A DNA stretch of 64,000 nt from Marinobacter sp. 2_MG-2023 (GTDB lineage Bacteria; Pseudomonadota; Gammaproteobacteria; Pseudomonadales; Oleiphilaceae). Shown here in pieces: positions 30,622 to 40,348 of the stretch; within the stretch, counting starts at the first letter, position 1; every line of letters starts with the position of its first letter. The position numbers and the translations under genes were made by a program. The notes beneath the pieces were generated by a model. It had not been told where the DNA came from. It saw only the letters and a program-made list of their open reading frames with translations, and searched no databases. Where the stretch lies: NCBI RefSeq assembly GCF_030546935.1, contig NZ_JAUOPH010000001.1, positions 124,001 through 188,000 of the forward strand. Direction: 5' to 3'.

Positions 30622-31131
30622 ATGATTCTGCTGACAACCAATCACGGCGATATCAAGATCGAACTGGATTACGAAAAAGCCCCCGAAACCGCGAAAAACT
30701 TTGAGCAGTATGTTCGTGACGGTTTTTATGACGGCCTGATTTTTCACAGGGTAATCAGCAACTTCATGGTTCAGGGCGGCGGCTTTGAGCCCGGCATGAA
30801 CGCGCGTAAAACCCGTGAACCCATCAAGAACGAAGCTGACAATGGTCTCAGCAATATGAAGGGCACCGTCGCCATGGCCCGCACAATGGATCCGCATTCG
30901 GCCTCTGCCCAGTTCTTCATCAACGTTGAGAACAATGGCTTTCTGGACCACACCGCAAAAAATGCTGAAGGCTGGGGCTACTGCGTGTTTGGCAAGGTAG
31001 TGGAAGGAATGGAGACAGTGGACGCCATCCGTGCTGTACGAACCACTATGGCCGCAGGCCACCAGGACGTTCCTCACGAAGACGTGGTAATTGTAAAAGC
31101 CACTGTTCTAGAGGACGGAGACGCAGCGTGA
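30622..31131 (+). CDS. ppiB: Peptidyl-prolyl cis-trans isomerase B (cyclophilin)
   Basis: A 169-residue single-domain cytoplasmic cyclophilin. The start at 30622 ([16 protein letters not shown]) has AGGA seven bases upstream. Catalytic landmarks [13 protein letters not shown] (Arg/Phe pocket), [17 protein letters not shown] and [12 protein letters not shown] are present. There is no signal peptide, so it is PpiB and not periplasmic PpiA. Its stop codon overlaps the GTG start of lpxH (GTGA), so the two are translationally coupled, as in related bacteria. Confidence 0.96.
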   Translation: MILLTTNHGDIKIELDYEKAPETAKNFEQYVRDGFYDGLIFHRVISNFMVQGGGFEPGMNARKTREPIKNEADNGLSNMKGTVAMARTMDPHSASAQFFINVENNGFLDHTAKNAEGWGYCVFGKVVEGMETVDAIRAVRTTMAAGHQDVPHEDVVIVKATVLEDGDAA

Positions 31132-31853
31132 ACACGCTGTTCATCTCCGACCTACATCTGGAAGAGTCACGCCCCGACATTACCGGGGCGTTTCTTGGCT
31201 TTCTGGATAAAACCGCTCCGGGCGCAGAGCGGTTATACATTCTGGGAGACTTTTTCGAAGCCTGGATCGGCGACGACGAACGCACCCCGCTACAAAACCA
31301 GATTGCAGCTGCGCTACGCAAACTCAGTGACAGTGGCACTGAAATATACCTGATGCACGGTAACCGCGATTTTTTGCTGGGCGAGGATTTTTGCGCCCGG
31401 GCCGGCGCGACATTACTGGACGACCCCACGCTGATTGATCTTTACGGTACGCCTACCCTGCTGATGCACGGTGACAGCCTTTGCACCGCCGATGTCGAGT
31501 ACCAGAAATTCCGCGCTAACATGCGCAACCCTCAAACGCAGAAACTCATTCTGGCCCGCCCTCTCAAAGACCGCCAGCAAATGGCCCGGCAACTCCGGGA
31601 AATGAGCATGGCAACAAACCGAGGCAAAGCCGAAGACATTATGGATGTAACGCCAGAGGAAGTGGTGCGCGTTATGGCAGCCTACGATGTGCCGTTACTG
31701 ATCCATGGCCACACCCACAGGCCTGCCGAGCACAGCCTGGAAGTAAACGGAAAAGCTGCAAAACGAATCGTTCTAGGGGACTGGGGGCAACACCTGTGGT
31801 GGTTGGAAGCAAAACCCGGGTTAACGCATGAGTTGAAAAAAGCGTCGCTCTGA
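31128..31853 (+). CDS. lpxH: UDP-2,3-diacylglucosamine diphosphatase
   Basis: A 241-residue calcineurin-like phosphoesterase that makes lipid X from UDP-2,3-diacylglucosamine in lipid A synthesis, at the inner face of the membrane. Metal-binding motifs are in order: [35 protein letters not shown] and HGHTHRP. The start is GTG, overlapping the ppiB stop, with GGAG seven bases upstream. A hairpin without a T-run (31896-31915) follows. Confidence 0.96.
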   Translation: MNTLFISDLHLEESRPDITGAFLGFLDKTAPGAERLYILGDFFEAWIGDDERTPLQNQIAAALRKLSDSGTEIYLMHGNRDFLLGEDFCARAGATLLDDPTLIDLYGTPTLLMHGDSLCTADVEYQKFRANMRNPQTQKLILARPLKDRQQMARQLREMSMATNRGKAEDIMDVTPEEVVRVMAAYDVPLLIHGHTHRPAEHSLEVNGKAAKRIVLGDWGQHLWWLEAKPGLTHELKKASL

Positions 31854-31895
31854 TCGTTCCCGATAACCTTTCCCAGCAATTAAATCTGCGACACA

Positions 31896-31915
31896 GAGCC
31901 CCTTCGACGGGGCTC
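31896..31915 (+). terminator. Weak hairpin after lpxH
   Basis: Seven-base arms GAGCCCC and GGGGCTC enclose a six-base loop 42 bases after the lpxH stop. No T-run follows, so it may only attenuate read-through into the next operon or protect the 3' end. Confidence 0.4.
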
Positions 31916-31982
31916 AATAGTTGAATGCCTGCACGTCCGACACATACTGTATGAAGACACTGTATGCAGGACACCCATCATT

Positions 31983-33851
31983 ATGAGACTCTTCGCGATC
32001 CTTTCAGATCGCCGTTTTTTGATCACCCTTGGGCTCGCCTGGTGCTGGCTACTGATGATCCGAGCCGCTCTGGTTATGCAAAGTGGCGTGTGGCCCAGCC
32101 CCATCGGAATGGTCGGAGGCGACCTGATCGGTGCGCTTATCCTCGCAATTCTGCTGACAATGGCACGCGGCCCCCTGCGTATTATCATGGTCATCTTACT
32201 TGGCTGTGCTGTTTATGTTGCCGGCATGCACCTTGCTGCACACGGTACCTTGTTTCAACTGGCTTTCGCGGCCAAGAGTATCGACCCTACCTTCATAAGT
32301 GGGAGTCTGATCAACGCATATCTGGCCCTACTACCTTTCTATCTCTTTCTCGCATGGCTTCTGCACCGGCTGCATCTGGCGCTGGTTCCCAGACCGCCCC
32401 GTGGTACTGCCGGCTTGCTCGCACTTGGCGCTGGAGCGCTCCTGGTATACACAGCGGCGTTCCCAAGCCTGACAACACCTGCGAACAACGTCGTCGCCAG
32501 CGCGCTGGCTCAGATCCCCGGCACTGTGATCACCCCCCTGGGCACTGCAATCAGCGATGAAGCCGTCGAGGTTGTCGGACCGCCGCCGGAAACCCCCGAG
32601 ACACAGCTCAATTTCTTCCATCAGCGGGTCAAGGGCGCACCTGTAGACAACCCTCCTAATGTACTGCTGATCATGATTGAAGGGCTGTCGGCCGGCTATT
32701 TTCCCGAAATCAGCCAGTACCACGGGCTCCAGCCTCTGGTGACTCTGGAGAACCTTGAAAGCACTCTGAAAGCACAGGGGTTCCGGATGTATCGCAATCA
32801 TTTGAGCCTGGAGCGACAGACAGATCGTGGTACGTTTTCCATCGTGTGTGGCCGTTATCCGGATTTCCGGAGAGTCGCTACAAAGCTTTCGGACGTGACT
32901 GAGGAGCGTGCCTCGCCGGATTGTCTTCCTGCCAAACTAAGCCACACGGGATATCACACCGCTTACTGGCAGGCAGCGCCAACAGACTACATGCAGAAAG
33001 ACAAATTTATGCCGAAAGCGGGCTTCCTCGATGTCACCGGCGCCGAGGTGTTCGATAACGCCGAAGATATAGAAGGCTGGGGCCCGGCAGATCCAGTATA
33101 TTTCGCCAATATTGCGAAACGCTTGAAGCGCCTCGACCAACGCGACTCCCCTTGGTTTGTGACTCTCCTTAACATCGGCACACATCACCCCTTCGATATA
33201 GGCGAAGAAGCAGAAGAGCAACTCGAAGAAGCGCGCGCGGAAGATGCAGAGAGCTCCGATGACACTCCGTTGCTACAGCCCCAGCAAGCACGACGAGACG
33301 CCATGAAAGTAATGGAGACCTCGCTCGGGCATTTTCTTGAAGAGCTGACACGCAACGGAACCCTGGATAATACCCTGGTCATACTGACCTCCGATGAGTC
33401 GGGAGGTTTTGTGCGCGCAGACCATGAAACGCTTCCTCTGAACAGCAACCTGGGAATGCTCGCTGTGCGCCCGCCTGACCCACGGGATCTGGCCGGATAT
33501 GCGAACGAGAGCGCCATCACGGCACAACTGGATATCCCCATGACTGTTCTGGATGCGACCGGTCGGGGCATGTACGCAGGCGATATGATTGGCCGCAGCC
33601 TGCTGGCCGTGAATGACAAAGAGCAGCGAGACATACTCCTGGCAGACACCTATACCGGGCTCAAGTACTTTTTCCGGGACCGGGGCGAACTGCTTGCATG
33701 CACGGAGTTGCTGGCTCGCTGTACTTCGTGGACATTCGACCCCGACCGGGTCTTCGGATCATTCAAGGAATCAGACAGTCCACCTTTTCTGACGCTGGAC
33801 GAACGCCTGACACTGTTCAAAAACGCGACCAAGCTGACACCAGATGATTAG
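31983..33851 (+). CDS. LtaS/OpgB-like membrane sulfatase-superfamily protein
   Basis: A 622-residue integral membrane protein. About five hydrophobic helices fill residues 12-160. A periplasmic alkaline-phosphatase-superfamily domain follows (about 225-600), as in lipoteichoic acid synthase and periplasmic-glucan phosphoglycerol transferases. Likely metal and nucleophile residues are Glu233 in LIMIEGLSAG and Thr280 in ERQTDRGTF, and NIGTHHPF (397-404) matches the substrate-binding His segment of LtaS. The usual Asp-His metal pair is Asp471-Glu472 (ILTSDESGG), so one ligand differs; His481 close by could substitute. The role is inferred: transfer of phosphoglycerol or another phospho-alcohol to an envelope glycan or lipid. 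It is followed by a glycerophosphodiesterase gene after 48 bases. Confidence 0.75.
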   Translation: MRLFAILSDRRFLITLGLAWCWLLMIRAALVMQSGVWPSPIGMVGGDLIGALILAILLTMARGPLRIIMVILLGCAVYVAGMHLAAHGTLFQLAFAAKSIDPTFISGSLINAYLALLPFYLFLAWLLHRLHLALVPRPPRGTAGLLALGAGALLVYTAAFPSLTTPANNVVASALAQIPGTVITPLGTAISDEAVEVVGPPPETPETQLNFFHQRVKGAPVDNPPNVLLIMIEGLSAGYFPEISQYHGLQPLVTLENLESTLKAQGFRMYRNHLSLERQTDRGTFSIVCGRYPDFRRVATKLSDVTEERASPDCLPAKLSHTGYHTAYWQAAPTDYMQKDKFMPKAGFLDVTGAEVFDNAEDIEGWGPADPVYFANIAKRLKRLDQRDSPWFVTLLNIGTHHPFDIGEEAEEQLEEARAEDAESSDDTPLLQPQQARRDAMKVMETSLGHFLEELTRNGTLDNTLVILTSDESGGFVRADHETLPLNSNLGMLAVRPPDPRDLAGYANESAITAQLDIPMTVLDATGRGMYAGDMIGRSLLAVNDKEQRDILLADTYTGLKYFFRDRGELLACTELLARCTSWTFDPDRVFGSFKESDSPPFLTLDERLTLFKNATKLTPDD

Positions 33852-33899
33852 CACGCAAGGCCCGCGAACCAGCACTCTCAACCCCAACAGCTGTTATCT

Positions 33900-35732
33900 A
33901 TGAAACCACTGATAGCCAGCACACTGAAGATTATCCACTGCCATCGCCGGGCGCTGCTGACTTACTATCTGTTTTTTTCCGGCCTCGCGCTGGCAGTCAT
34001 TACCCCAACCCTCACCTGGGCTCTGGCAGTCATGCGGCCGGTAACTGGAGACGGGGCTATCAGTACAGGTGGCATTGTTGAATTTCTGGTTTCGCCGGGC
34101 GGAATGCTCTGGGTGGTTGTGAGCCTTAACCTTTCGGCGTTGATCTTCCTGTTGCAACAGGCCGGGATTATCCTCATCGCGGCAGCACCCCGACACCAAC
34201 AATACCGGACTGCGTTGAGCGCACTCTGGGGCGTCGCCCGCACGTTCGGGAGACTGCTTAAGCTATCAATGCTTCAGGTTTTCGGTCAGTTGCTCGTTGC
34301 CTCGCCCTTCCTGGCCTTTGTCGGGTTCGCATGGACATGGCTGATCGACTTATATGACCCCTACCTGTTGCGCCTTGAGAAGCCCCCTGAACTTTGGTGG
34401 TTTATCGCTTGCACGACGCTGGCATGCCTGGGAACCCTCTACTGCAACGGCCGTCTTTACTTGCGCTGGATACTGGCAGTACCTTGTCTGATGCTCAACA
34501 ACCTGTCCGCCACCGGGGCGCTTCGGGAAAGCCGTCGTCTCACTCAGGGCCAGATGAGAGTAACCAGCGGCGTGCTGCTCTTCGGGCTGGCTGCTCTGTT
34601 GTTAATGCCGGTGCTGGTCACGTTTACCTTCGGTCGGCTCGCCACGGGCCTATTTGTTTTTTTACCCGCCGACACCGACATACTGGTCGCCGTGCTCCTG
34701 GTTTTTATTGCGACCTACATTCTGATCACCATGATGATCACGTTTCTGGGCACAGTGGTCTACGGCACATTCGTTTTCAATCTTTACCACAGAGCGCGCG
34801 ACAGCCTGCCTGCAGAACACCTCCCGCTGGCAGGCCAACCAACACCTCAATCCGCATTCGACACTGCGCCGAAAAATGCTGGCTTAAAAGCCTGGACCGT
34901 CGAGTTCATTGTCATCATGCTTGCGCTGGGGCAGGCCTGGTTTGTGATTGCTACGTTGGAACAACAAGATGACGTTGCAGTAACCGCGCACCGAGGCAGT
35001 GCATTCAAGGCGCCAGAGAACACGATACAGGCGATCGAGCAGGCAATCGAAGATGGTGCCGACTATGTTGAAATCGATGTACAGCTGACCTCAGACGACG
35101 TTCCGGTACTCTGGCATGATGCCGATATGAACCGGATATTCGGTTTAAAACAACGAATCAGTGAAGTTAGCTACCAGGATATCCGGAACCTTGACGCCGG
35201 AAGCTGGTTCAGCACGGACTTTGCAGGTGAACGGGTCGCAACTCTGAAACAGGCTCTGGAAACTGCCCGTGGCCGCACGAAGCTCTTTATTGAGTTAAAG
35301 CCAGACCGGAACACACCGCATCTCACATCAACCGTCGTAAAGCTCCTTCAGCACAAGGATGCGGTCGACGGAACCATCATCGCAGCGGCGGACTGGGTGA
35401 CCCTTCAGGAGGTAAAGCGCTCAGAACCGGGGCTCAGAACTGCGTTAATTGCACAGTTTGTGATTGGACCTCTGTGGGAAGACAACTACGACATTCTGGC
35501 GCTGCGCACAAACCGGGTAACGCCGGCAAGGATCGCCAGAGCCCATCGTGCTGGAAACGAGCTTCATGTCTGGACGGTAAACCAACCGGCCGAGATGAGG
35601 CGATTCATCGATATGGGGGTGGATAGCATTATTACCGATCGACCGGGATTGCTGACAGAAATTCTCCAGCAACGTGAAAGCCTCAGCAGCACCCAGCTAC
35701 TGGCGACCAAACTCCAGAGCTGGCTGCATTGA
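33900..35732 (+). CDS. Membrane-anchored glycerophosphodiester phosphodiesterase
   Basis: A 610-residue protein. The first about 350 residues carry six or more membrane helices of the GDPD membrane-domain family. The rest is a GDPD TIM barrel with the complete catalytic set: HRG (364-366), PENT (372-375), EID (391-393) and the second His in LWHD (405-407), then ELKPD and a terminal VWTVNQPAEM...DSIITDRP. It should hydrolyse glycerophosphodiesters to glycerol 3-phosphate and an alcohol, probably on the periplasmic side. Placement directly after an LtaS-like gene suggests opposing or recycling roles on phosphoglycerol-modified molecules; this is inference. Confidence 0.88.
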   Translation: MKPLIASTLKIIHCHRRALLTYYLFFSGLALAVITPTLTWALAVMRPVTGDGAISTGGIVEFLVSPGGMLWVVVSLNLSALIFLLQQAGIILIAAAPRHQQYRTALSALWGVARTFGRLLKLSMLQVFGQLLVASPFLAFVGFAWTWLIDLYDPYLLRLEKPPELWWFIACTTLACLGTLYCNGRLYLRWILAVPCLMLNNLSATGALRESRRLTQGQMRVTSGVLLFGLAALLLMPVLVTFTFGRLATGLFVFLPADTDILVAVLLVFIATYILITMMITFLGTVVYGTFVFNLYHRARDSLPAEHLPLAGQPTPQSAFDTAPKNAGLKAWTVEFIVIMLALGQAWFVIATLEQQDDVAVTAHRGSAFKAPENTIQAIEQAIEDGADYVEIDVQLTSDDVPVLWHDADMNRIFGLKQRISEVSYQDIRNLDAGSWFSTDFAGERVATLKQALETARGRTKLFIELKPDRNTPHLTSTVVKLLQHKDAVDGTIIAAADWVTLQEVKRSEPGLRTALIAQFVIGPLWEDNYDILALRTNRVTPARIARAHRAGNELHVWTVNQPAEMRRFIDMGVDSIITDRPGLLTEILQQRESLSSTQLLATKLQSWLH

Positions 35733-35801
35733 TATCGACTAAAATAGGCTTATCGTGAATTGAAACTCAACCGCGAAAACCCACGCAAGGAACGCACGTT
35801 C

Positions 35802-38444
35802 ATGACGCAAGGCTCCATCCGTTCTGCATTTACTGCCACACTTTGGCTCTGGGCTCTGCTGCTGTGCTTTTCCACCGCGCCGGCGTTGGCCGAGCGCTCT
35901 GAAGAGGCGCCGGAGAAGGCAGAAGAAGCGCGCCCGGCGGTACAGCCAGAGCTGGAGGCCGCTACGGATGCGCCACCGGAAATTAAACTGCCGGCCGCAG
36001 ACAACTCGGATATTCAGTCGCAGGCTCATGCGCTGCAAACATCGCTTGAGCAGCGCCAGGAAGCTGTAAGGGACAGTCGGGAGCGATTGAATTACGCTGA
36101 CTCGGTCCTGACCCGCCTCACGGATGAATACGAAAGTTTTGAGCTACGTCTGGAAAAGGCCGGGCTCAACCTTACCGCCAGTTACGCCAACCTGCTAAAA
36201 CAACGTCTCGAGCGCCTGCAGAGGCAGAGTATCGCCAGTGATCTTATTGAAGGAATCGAGACCAAGCTCTCTAAGGCAAGAGAAGAGCAACTACGACTGG
36301 AGGAGTTTGAGGCTATTACCGAACCGAATGGAGACGCGCGTAGCCAGTTGCGTAGCCACCGCTCAGCCTTGTTGCGTGAACTACACAAAGTTGTTACCGA
36401 ACACATCGGCGTGCTCAATGAATACTACAGCACGGTCACCGCCCTGCAGGATCAGGTTGTACAGTATCAGAAGCTTTTACAGCAACGTCTGTTCTGGCTC
36501 CCCAGTGCGTCTGCTATCGATAAAGACACCGCCAGGGAGCTCTACGAATCCGCGAAGTGGTTTATCTCCCAACTGAGTTTCGCGTCATTGAGCAAAGCCA
36601 TGAACGATTCAATCAGCGAGCGCGGAGCACGCGCGGGACTCGTGGCATTGCTACTCATCGTGCTGCTTGTAAAGCGCAAGACCCTTAAACGTAACCTGGT
36701 GTCCAACAGCCGCTATATCGGAAACGTTGGCCACGATCGAACAGCTTTTACCCTGGCGGCACTGATCAACAGCGTACTGCTGGCATTGCCCGGGGTACTT
36801 GGTTTTTCTCTTGCGGCCTTACTGCTCATGGAAGGCAATGCTTTCTATGCCGCACTTTCAAAAGGCTTTACAGCCGCTGCGTTTATCATGTTTTTGCTGG
36901 CTTTCATCCGCAATGTTGCTCGCAAGCAGGGCCTCGGAGAAAGCCACTTCCACTGGAACGCCAACTCTTTGCGCGTTATTCGTCGAGAATTGCCGTTGCT
37001 GATGGCGTTTGTCATACCGGTAGCCGTCATCACTACGTCGACAAGTTCAACACCTGAAGGCACCCAATTTGACGACAGCCTTGGGCGCCTTCTATTCACT
37101 CTGGTGTCCATTGCATTGGCCGTCTTTGCATTTCACATCATGAGGGCGGTGCGGGCCGATAAACCTCGCAGTAACCTGTTGCTTATGCTCCACGTCATAG
37201 CGGTTGCAGCCCCACTGGTACTGGCTTCGGCATCCCTGATCGGCTATCACTACACTGCTCTGCAACTTGAACGAAACATATTTATAACGATCTGCTGGCT
37301 CGCCTTTAATTCACTGCTTTACTATGTGGGCTTAAGAGCGCTGTCCGTTCGCGAGCGCAGGCTCACCCTTGAGCGCTTAAGGGACCAGCGAGCAGCCGAG
37401 CAAAAGATGGCGGCAGCCAGAGAGGAGGCTGATTCTACCGGCGACGGCACGCTTCAGAATCTGGACATGCCCGAAATGGATCTGAAAGATATTAGCCAAC
37501 AGAGCTCTTCGCTGCTTCGTATAATGGTCTCGGCACTAGCGCTGACCGGCCTGTTTTTCCTTTGGGCCAGCGTTATTCCAGCCCTGCAACTGTTCAACGA
37601 CATCACACTTTGGACGATTGCTACCGACCTGCAGGGGGGCGACCCGTTACCTATCACGCTCGCAGATGTTCTGCTTTCCATACTGGTAGCCGCGGGCACA
37701 GTTCTGGCAGCGAAAAACCTTCCCGGCACCCTGGAAGTGACGATACTGAGCCGGATGAACCTTGAGCCTGGCACAGGCTACGCGATCACCACCATCACTA
37801 CATACATATTGGTACTTTTGGGTGTGGTCATTTGTCTTGGGGTAATTGGCGTTCAATGGTCGAAACTGCAGTGGTTGATTGCTGCCCTGGGCGTGGGCCT
37901 TGGCTTTGGCCTTCAGGAGATAGTGGCGAACTTTGTATCGGGCATTATTCTTCTGTTTGAGCGCCCGATCCGCGTGGGGGATACGGTCACTATTGACGGC
38001 ATCACCGGCACGGTGTCACGCATTCGCATTCGCGCAACAACCCTTATCGACTGGGACAGAAAGGAACAGATCATTCCAAACAAGACCTTTGTTACCGAAG
38101 ATCTTACCAACTGGACGCTTTCGGATCCGATTACTCGTGTCGTCCTTCGCGTTGACGTTGCGCACGGATCCGATGTCGATAAAGTCCAGGACATACTCAT
38201 CAACGTTGCCCACAACAACGCACGAGTTGTGGGCGACCCTGGGCCTGAAGTGTTCTGTATTGGGCTCGCAGACAGCAGTATCAACTTTGAAATCCGGGCT
38301 TTTGTCAAAGATCTGATCGACATCATGCCACTTTCCCACGAAATACACGCCGCAATCACAATAGCCTTGAAGGATACAGGTATCCGCATACCCTTTCCGC
38401 AGCGGGACATTCATGTTCGCACCCTGCCCGAGTCCGGCCAATAG
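35802..38444 (+). CDS. Large MscS-family mechanosensitive channel (MscK/MscM-like)
   Basis: An 880-residue protein. The start at 35802 gives a clean signal peptide (about 30 residues, ending APALA) and has AAGGAA nine bases upstream; a TTG 14 codons earlier is in frame. A periplasmic coiled-coil-rich region (about 55-250) is followed by roughly ten membrane helices and the MscS pore and vestibule fold (691-880: ALGVGLGFGLQEIVANF, IRVGDTV, DWDRKEQIIPNK, GIRIPFPQRDIHV). Such channels release solutes on hypo-osmotic shock. It is the third gene of an envelope set with the LtaS-like and GDPD genes, separated from the latter by 69 bases. Confidence 0.9.
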   Translation: MTQGSIRSAFTATLWLWALLLCFSTAPALAERSEEAPEKAEEARPAVQPELEAATDAPPEIKLPAADNSDIQSQAHALQTSLEQRQEAVRDSRERLNYADSVLTRLTDEYESFELRLEKAGLNLTASYANLLKQRLERLQRQSIASDLIEGIETKLSKAREEQLRLEEFEAITEPNGDARSQLRSHRSALLRELHKVVTEHIGVLNEYYSTVTALQDQVVQYQKLLQQRLFWLPSASAIDKDTARELYESAKWFISQLSFASLSKAMNDSISERGARAGLVALLLIVLLVKRKTLKRNLVSNSRYIGNVGHDRTAFTLAALINSVLLALPGVLGFSLAALLLMEGNAFYAALSKGFTAAAFIMFLLAFIRNVARKQGLGESHFHWNANSLRVIRRELPLLMAFVIPVAVITTSTSSTPEGTQFDDSLGRLLFTLVSIALAVFAFHIMRAVRADKPRSNLLLMLHVIAVAAPLVLASASLIGYHYTALQLERNIFITICWLAFNSLLYYVGLRALSVRERRLTLERLRDQRAAEQKMAAAREEADSTGDGTLQNLDMPEMDLKDISQQSSSLLRIMVSALALTGLFFLWASVIPALQLFNDITLWTIATDLQGGDPLPITLADVLLSILVAAGTVLAAKNLPGTLEVTILSRMNLEPGTGYAITTITTYILVLLGVVICLGVIGVQWSKLQWLIAALGVGLGFGLQEIVANFVSGIILLFERPIRVGDTVTIDGITGTVSRIRIRATTLIDWDRKEQIIPNKTFVTEDLTNWTLSDPITRVVLRVDVAHGSDVDKVQDILINVAHNNARVVGDPGPEVFCIGLADSSINFEIRAFVKDLIDIMPLSHEIHAAITIALKDTGIRIPFPQRDIHVRTLPESGQ

Positions 38445-38469
38445 GACTCCGGCAGGGCGCCCTACCCGG

Positions 38470-39249
38470 TCAGTGTTGCAGAATCTGTTGCAGGAACTGC
38501 TGAGTCCGCGGCTCCCTCGGGTTACCGAAAAATTCACTGGGTGGCGCCTCTTCGACAATTTCGCCGCCATCCATGAAGATCACCCGATCCGCAACCGTTT
38601 TGGCAAAACCCATTTCATGGGTCACACAGATCATGGTCATGCCGCTTTCAGCGAGCTCGATCATGACATCCAGCACTTCCTTGATCATTTCCGGGTCAAG
38701 CGCCGATGTAGGCTCATCGAACAACATGATTTTTGGTTTCATACACAACGCCCTGGCAATAGCCACGCGCTGCTGCTGACCTCCCGATAACTGCCCCGGA
38801 TACTTGTTGGCCTGGTCCGGAATTTTCACTCGCTCAAGATACTCCATGGCGGCTGCCTCTGCCTCCCGTCGGGGTACCTTGCGCACCCATATGGGTGACA
38901 GGCAGCAGTTCTCCAGCACCGTGAGGTGGGGAAAGAGATTGAAGTGCTGAAACACCATCCCTACTTCCCGGCGAACACTGTCAATGTGGCGGACATCATC
39001 GGTGAGTTCAACGTCATCGACGATAATCTTGCCCTGCTGATGCTCTTCAAGACGGTTGATACAGCGGATAAACGTAGACTTTCCTGAGCCTGAAGGGCCA
39101 CAGATGACGATGCGCTCCCCCTGATCAATCGTCAGGTTCAGGTCTTTTAGAACGTGGAAATCGCCATACCATTTGTGCATGCCTTCCACTCGAATAATGC
39201 CCGGCTTATTCTCAGCCTGTACGTCCGTGGATTCGGTGTGTTGTGTCAT
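38470..39249 (-). CDS. aapP: Polar amino acid ABC transporter ATP-binding protein (AapP-like)
   Basis: A 259-residue ATPase. The start at 39249 ([11 protein letters not shown]) has GGTGAG just upstream; the frame is open further left inside the permease gene. Walker A GPSGSGKS is at 51-58, the signature LSGGQQQR at 154-161 and Walker B IMLFDEP at 174-180, followed by TSALDPEM and the H-loop THEMGFAK, all typical of the PAAT family (GlnQ/AapP). It is the last gene of aapJQMP. Export is unlikely; this is a binding-protein-dependent importer for glutamate, glutamine, aspartate or a broad L-amino-acid range. Confidence 0.94.
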   Translation of the reverse strand: MTQHTESTDVQAENKPGIIRVEGMHKWYGDFHVLKDLNLTIDQGERIVICGPSGSGKSTFIRCINRLEEHQQGKIIVDDVELTDDVRHIDSVRREVGMVFQHFNLFPHLTVLENCCLSPIWVRKVPRREAEAAAMEYLERVKIPDQANKYPGQLSGGQQQRVAIARALCMKPKIMLFDEPTSALDPEMIKEVLDVMIELAESGMTMICVTHEMGFAKTVADRVIFMDGGEIVEEAPPSEFFGNPREPRTQQFLQQILQH

Positions 39250-39259
39250 AGTCTCACCA

Positions 39260-40348
39260 TCAGGTTTTGTGACCGGTATCAAGCTTGCGTTCAAGGTTCT
39301 GGCTATAGCGCGAAATGCCAAAACAGAAGACCCAGAAACAGAAAGCCACGAAGACATACCCCTCAATTGCAACGTTCTGCCACGCGGGGTCCGCTATGGT
39401 CGACTGAACGGCACCAAGAATGTCGAACAAACCAATGATCAACACCAGGGTGGTGTCCTTGAACAGTGATATGAATGTGTTCACGATACCCGGGATTACC
39501 AGCTTCAGTGCCTGGGGCAGAATGACCAGCCCCATCTTGCGCCAGTACCCCAGCCCCAGGGCACCCGCCGCCTCGTACTGACCCCGCGGAATAGCCTGAA
39601 GCCCGCCTCTGATCACTTCCGCCATATAAGCCGACTGCCACAGCGTGATGCCAATGAGCGCTCGCACCAGCTTTTCAAAGCTGACTCCGTCCGGAAGAAA
39701 CAGGGGTAACATCACAGAAGCCATGAACAGCACTGTAATCAAAGGCACCGCTCGCCAGACTTCGATGAACACCACGCAAAGGCCGCGGATAATCGGCATG
39801 TCCGACCTACGCCCGAGGGCAAGCAGAACCCCGATCGGCAGCGAGGCAAGAATCCCGATATAAGCCAGAATAAGCGTGAGCATCAAGCCGCCCCACTTCG
39901 AGCTCCCCACCTCTTCCAGCCCAAGAACGCCACCAGGAATCAACACGTAGCCAATGATTGGCAAGCCAGTAATACCGAAGATTCCGAGCCATTTCCGACC
40001 AGGGAAGCGCTCAATAAATTGGGGCACAAACGCGACCGCCAGCAGAGCGAACATGACATCGACCCGCCACTGAAGCTCATCCGGGTAAAAGCCATAAATA
40101 AAGAAATTCAGGCGCTGCTTCACAAACAACCAGCAGGCACCCGCCCCGACACAGTCGTCCGGGCCATTGCCTAGAAAAGTCGCGTCCAGTATCAGCCAGT
40201 TCAACAACGGGCCCACACTTGTGACAAGCAGATAGCCAACCGCCAGAGTCAGCAAGGAGTTGTACCAGTTGGAAAACAGATGCGTCCGCATCCACTTGAC
40301 TGGCCCGAGGTTTCTTTTCGGGGGTTTCATCATCGGTTCAGTCATCAT
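39260..40348 (-). CDS. aapM: General L-amino acid ABC transporter permease (AapM-like)
   Basis: A 362-residue inner-membrane permease with about eight helices. The EAA loop that contacts the ATPase is in [25 protein letters not shown]. The long N-terminal extension relative to GlnP-type permeases is typical of AapM/BztC. It overlaps the upstream aapQ gene in ATGA. Two adjacent ATG codons exist; AAGGAG lies two bases from the first and five from the second, so the second (40345) may be the real start. Its stop is 10 bases before the aapP start. Confidence 0.93.
   Translation of the reverse strand: MMTEPMMKPPKRNLGPVKWMRTHLFSNWYNSLLTLAVGYLLVTSVGPLLNWLILDATFLGNGPDDCVGAGACWLFVKQRLNFFIYGFYPDELQWRVDVMFALLAVAFVPQFIERFPGRKWLGIFGITGLPIIGYVLIPGGVLGLEEVGSSKWGGLMLTLILAYIGILASLPIGVLLALGRRSDMPIIRGLCVVFIEVWRAVPLITVLFMASVMLPLFLPDGVSFEKLVRALIGITLWQSAYMAEVIRGGLQAIPRGQYEAAGALGLGYWRKMGLVILPQALKLVIPGIVNTFISLFKDTTLVLIIGLFDILGAVQSTIADPAWQNVAIEGYVFVAFCFWVFCFGISRYSQNLERKLDTGHKT

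Noticed and set aside
31940..31970. Repeated ACTGTATG words after lpxH resembling part of a LexA box
   Set aside because: The right half is CTGTATG rather than the needed ACAG arm, so there is no CTGT-N8-ACAG operator. The two words are direct, not inverted, repeats.
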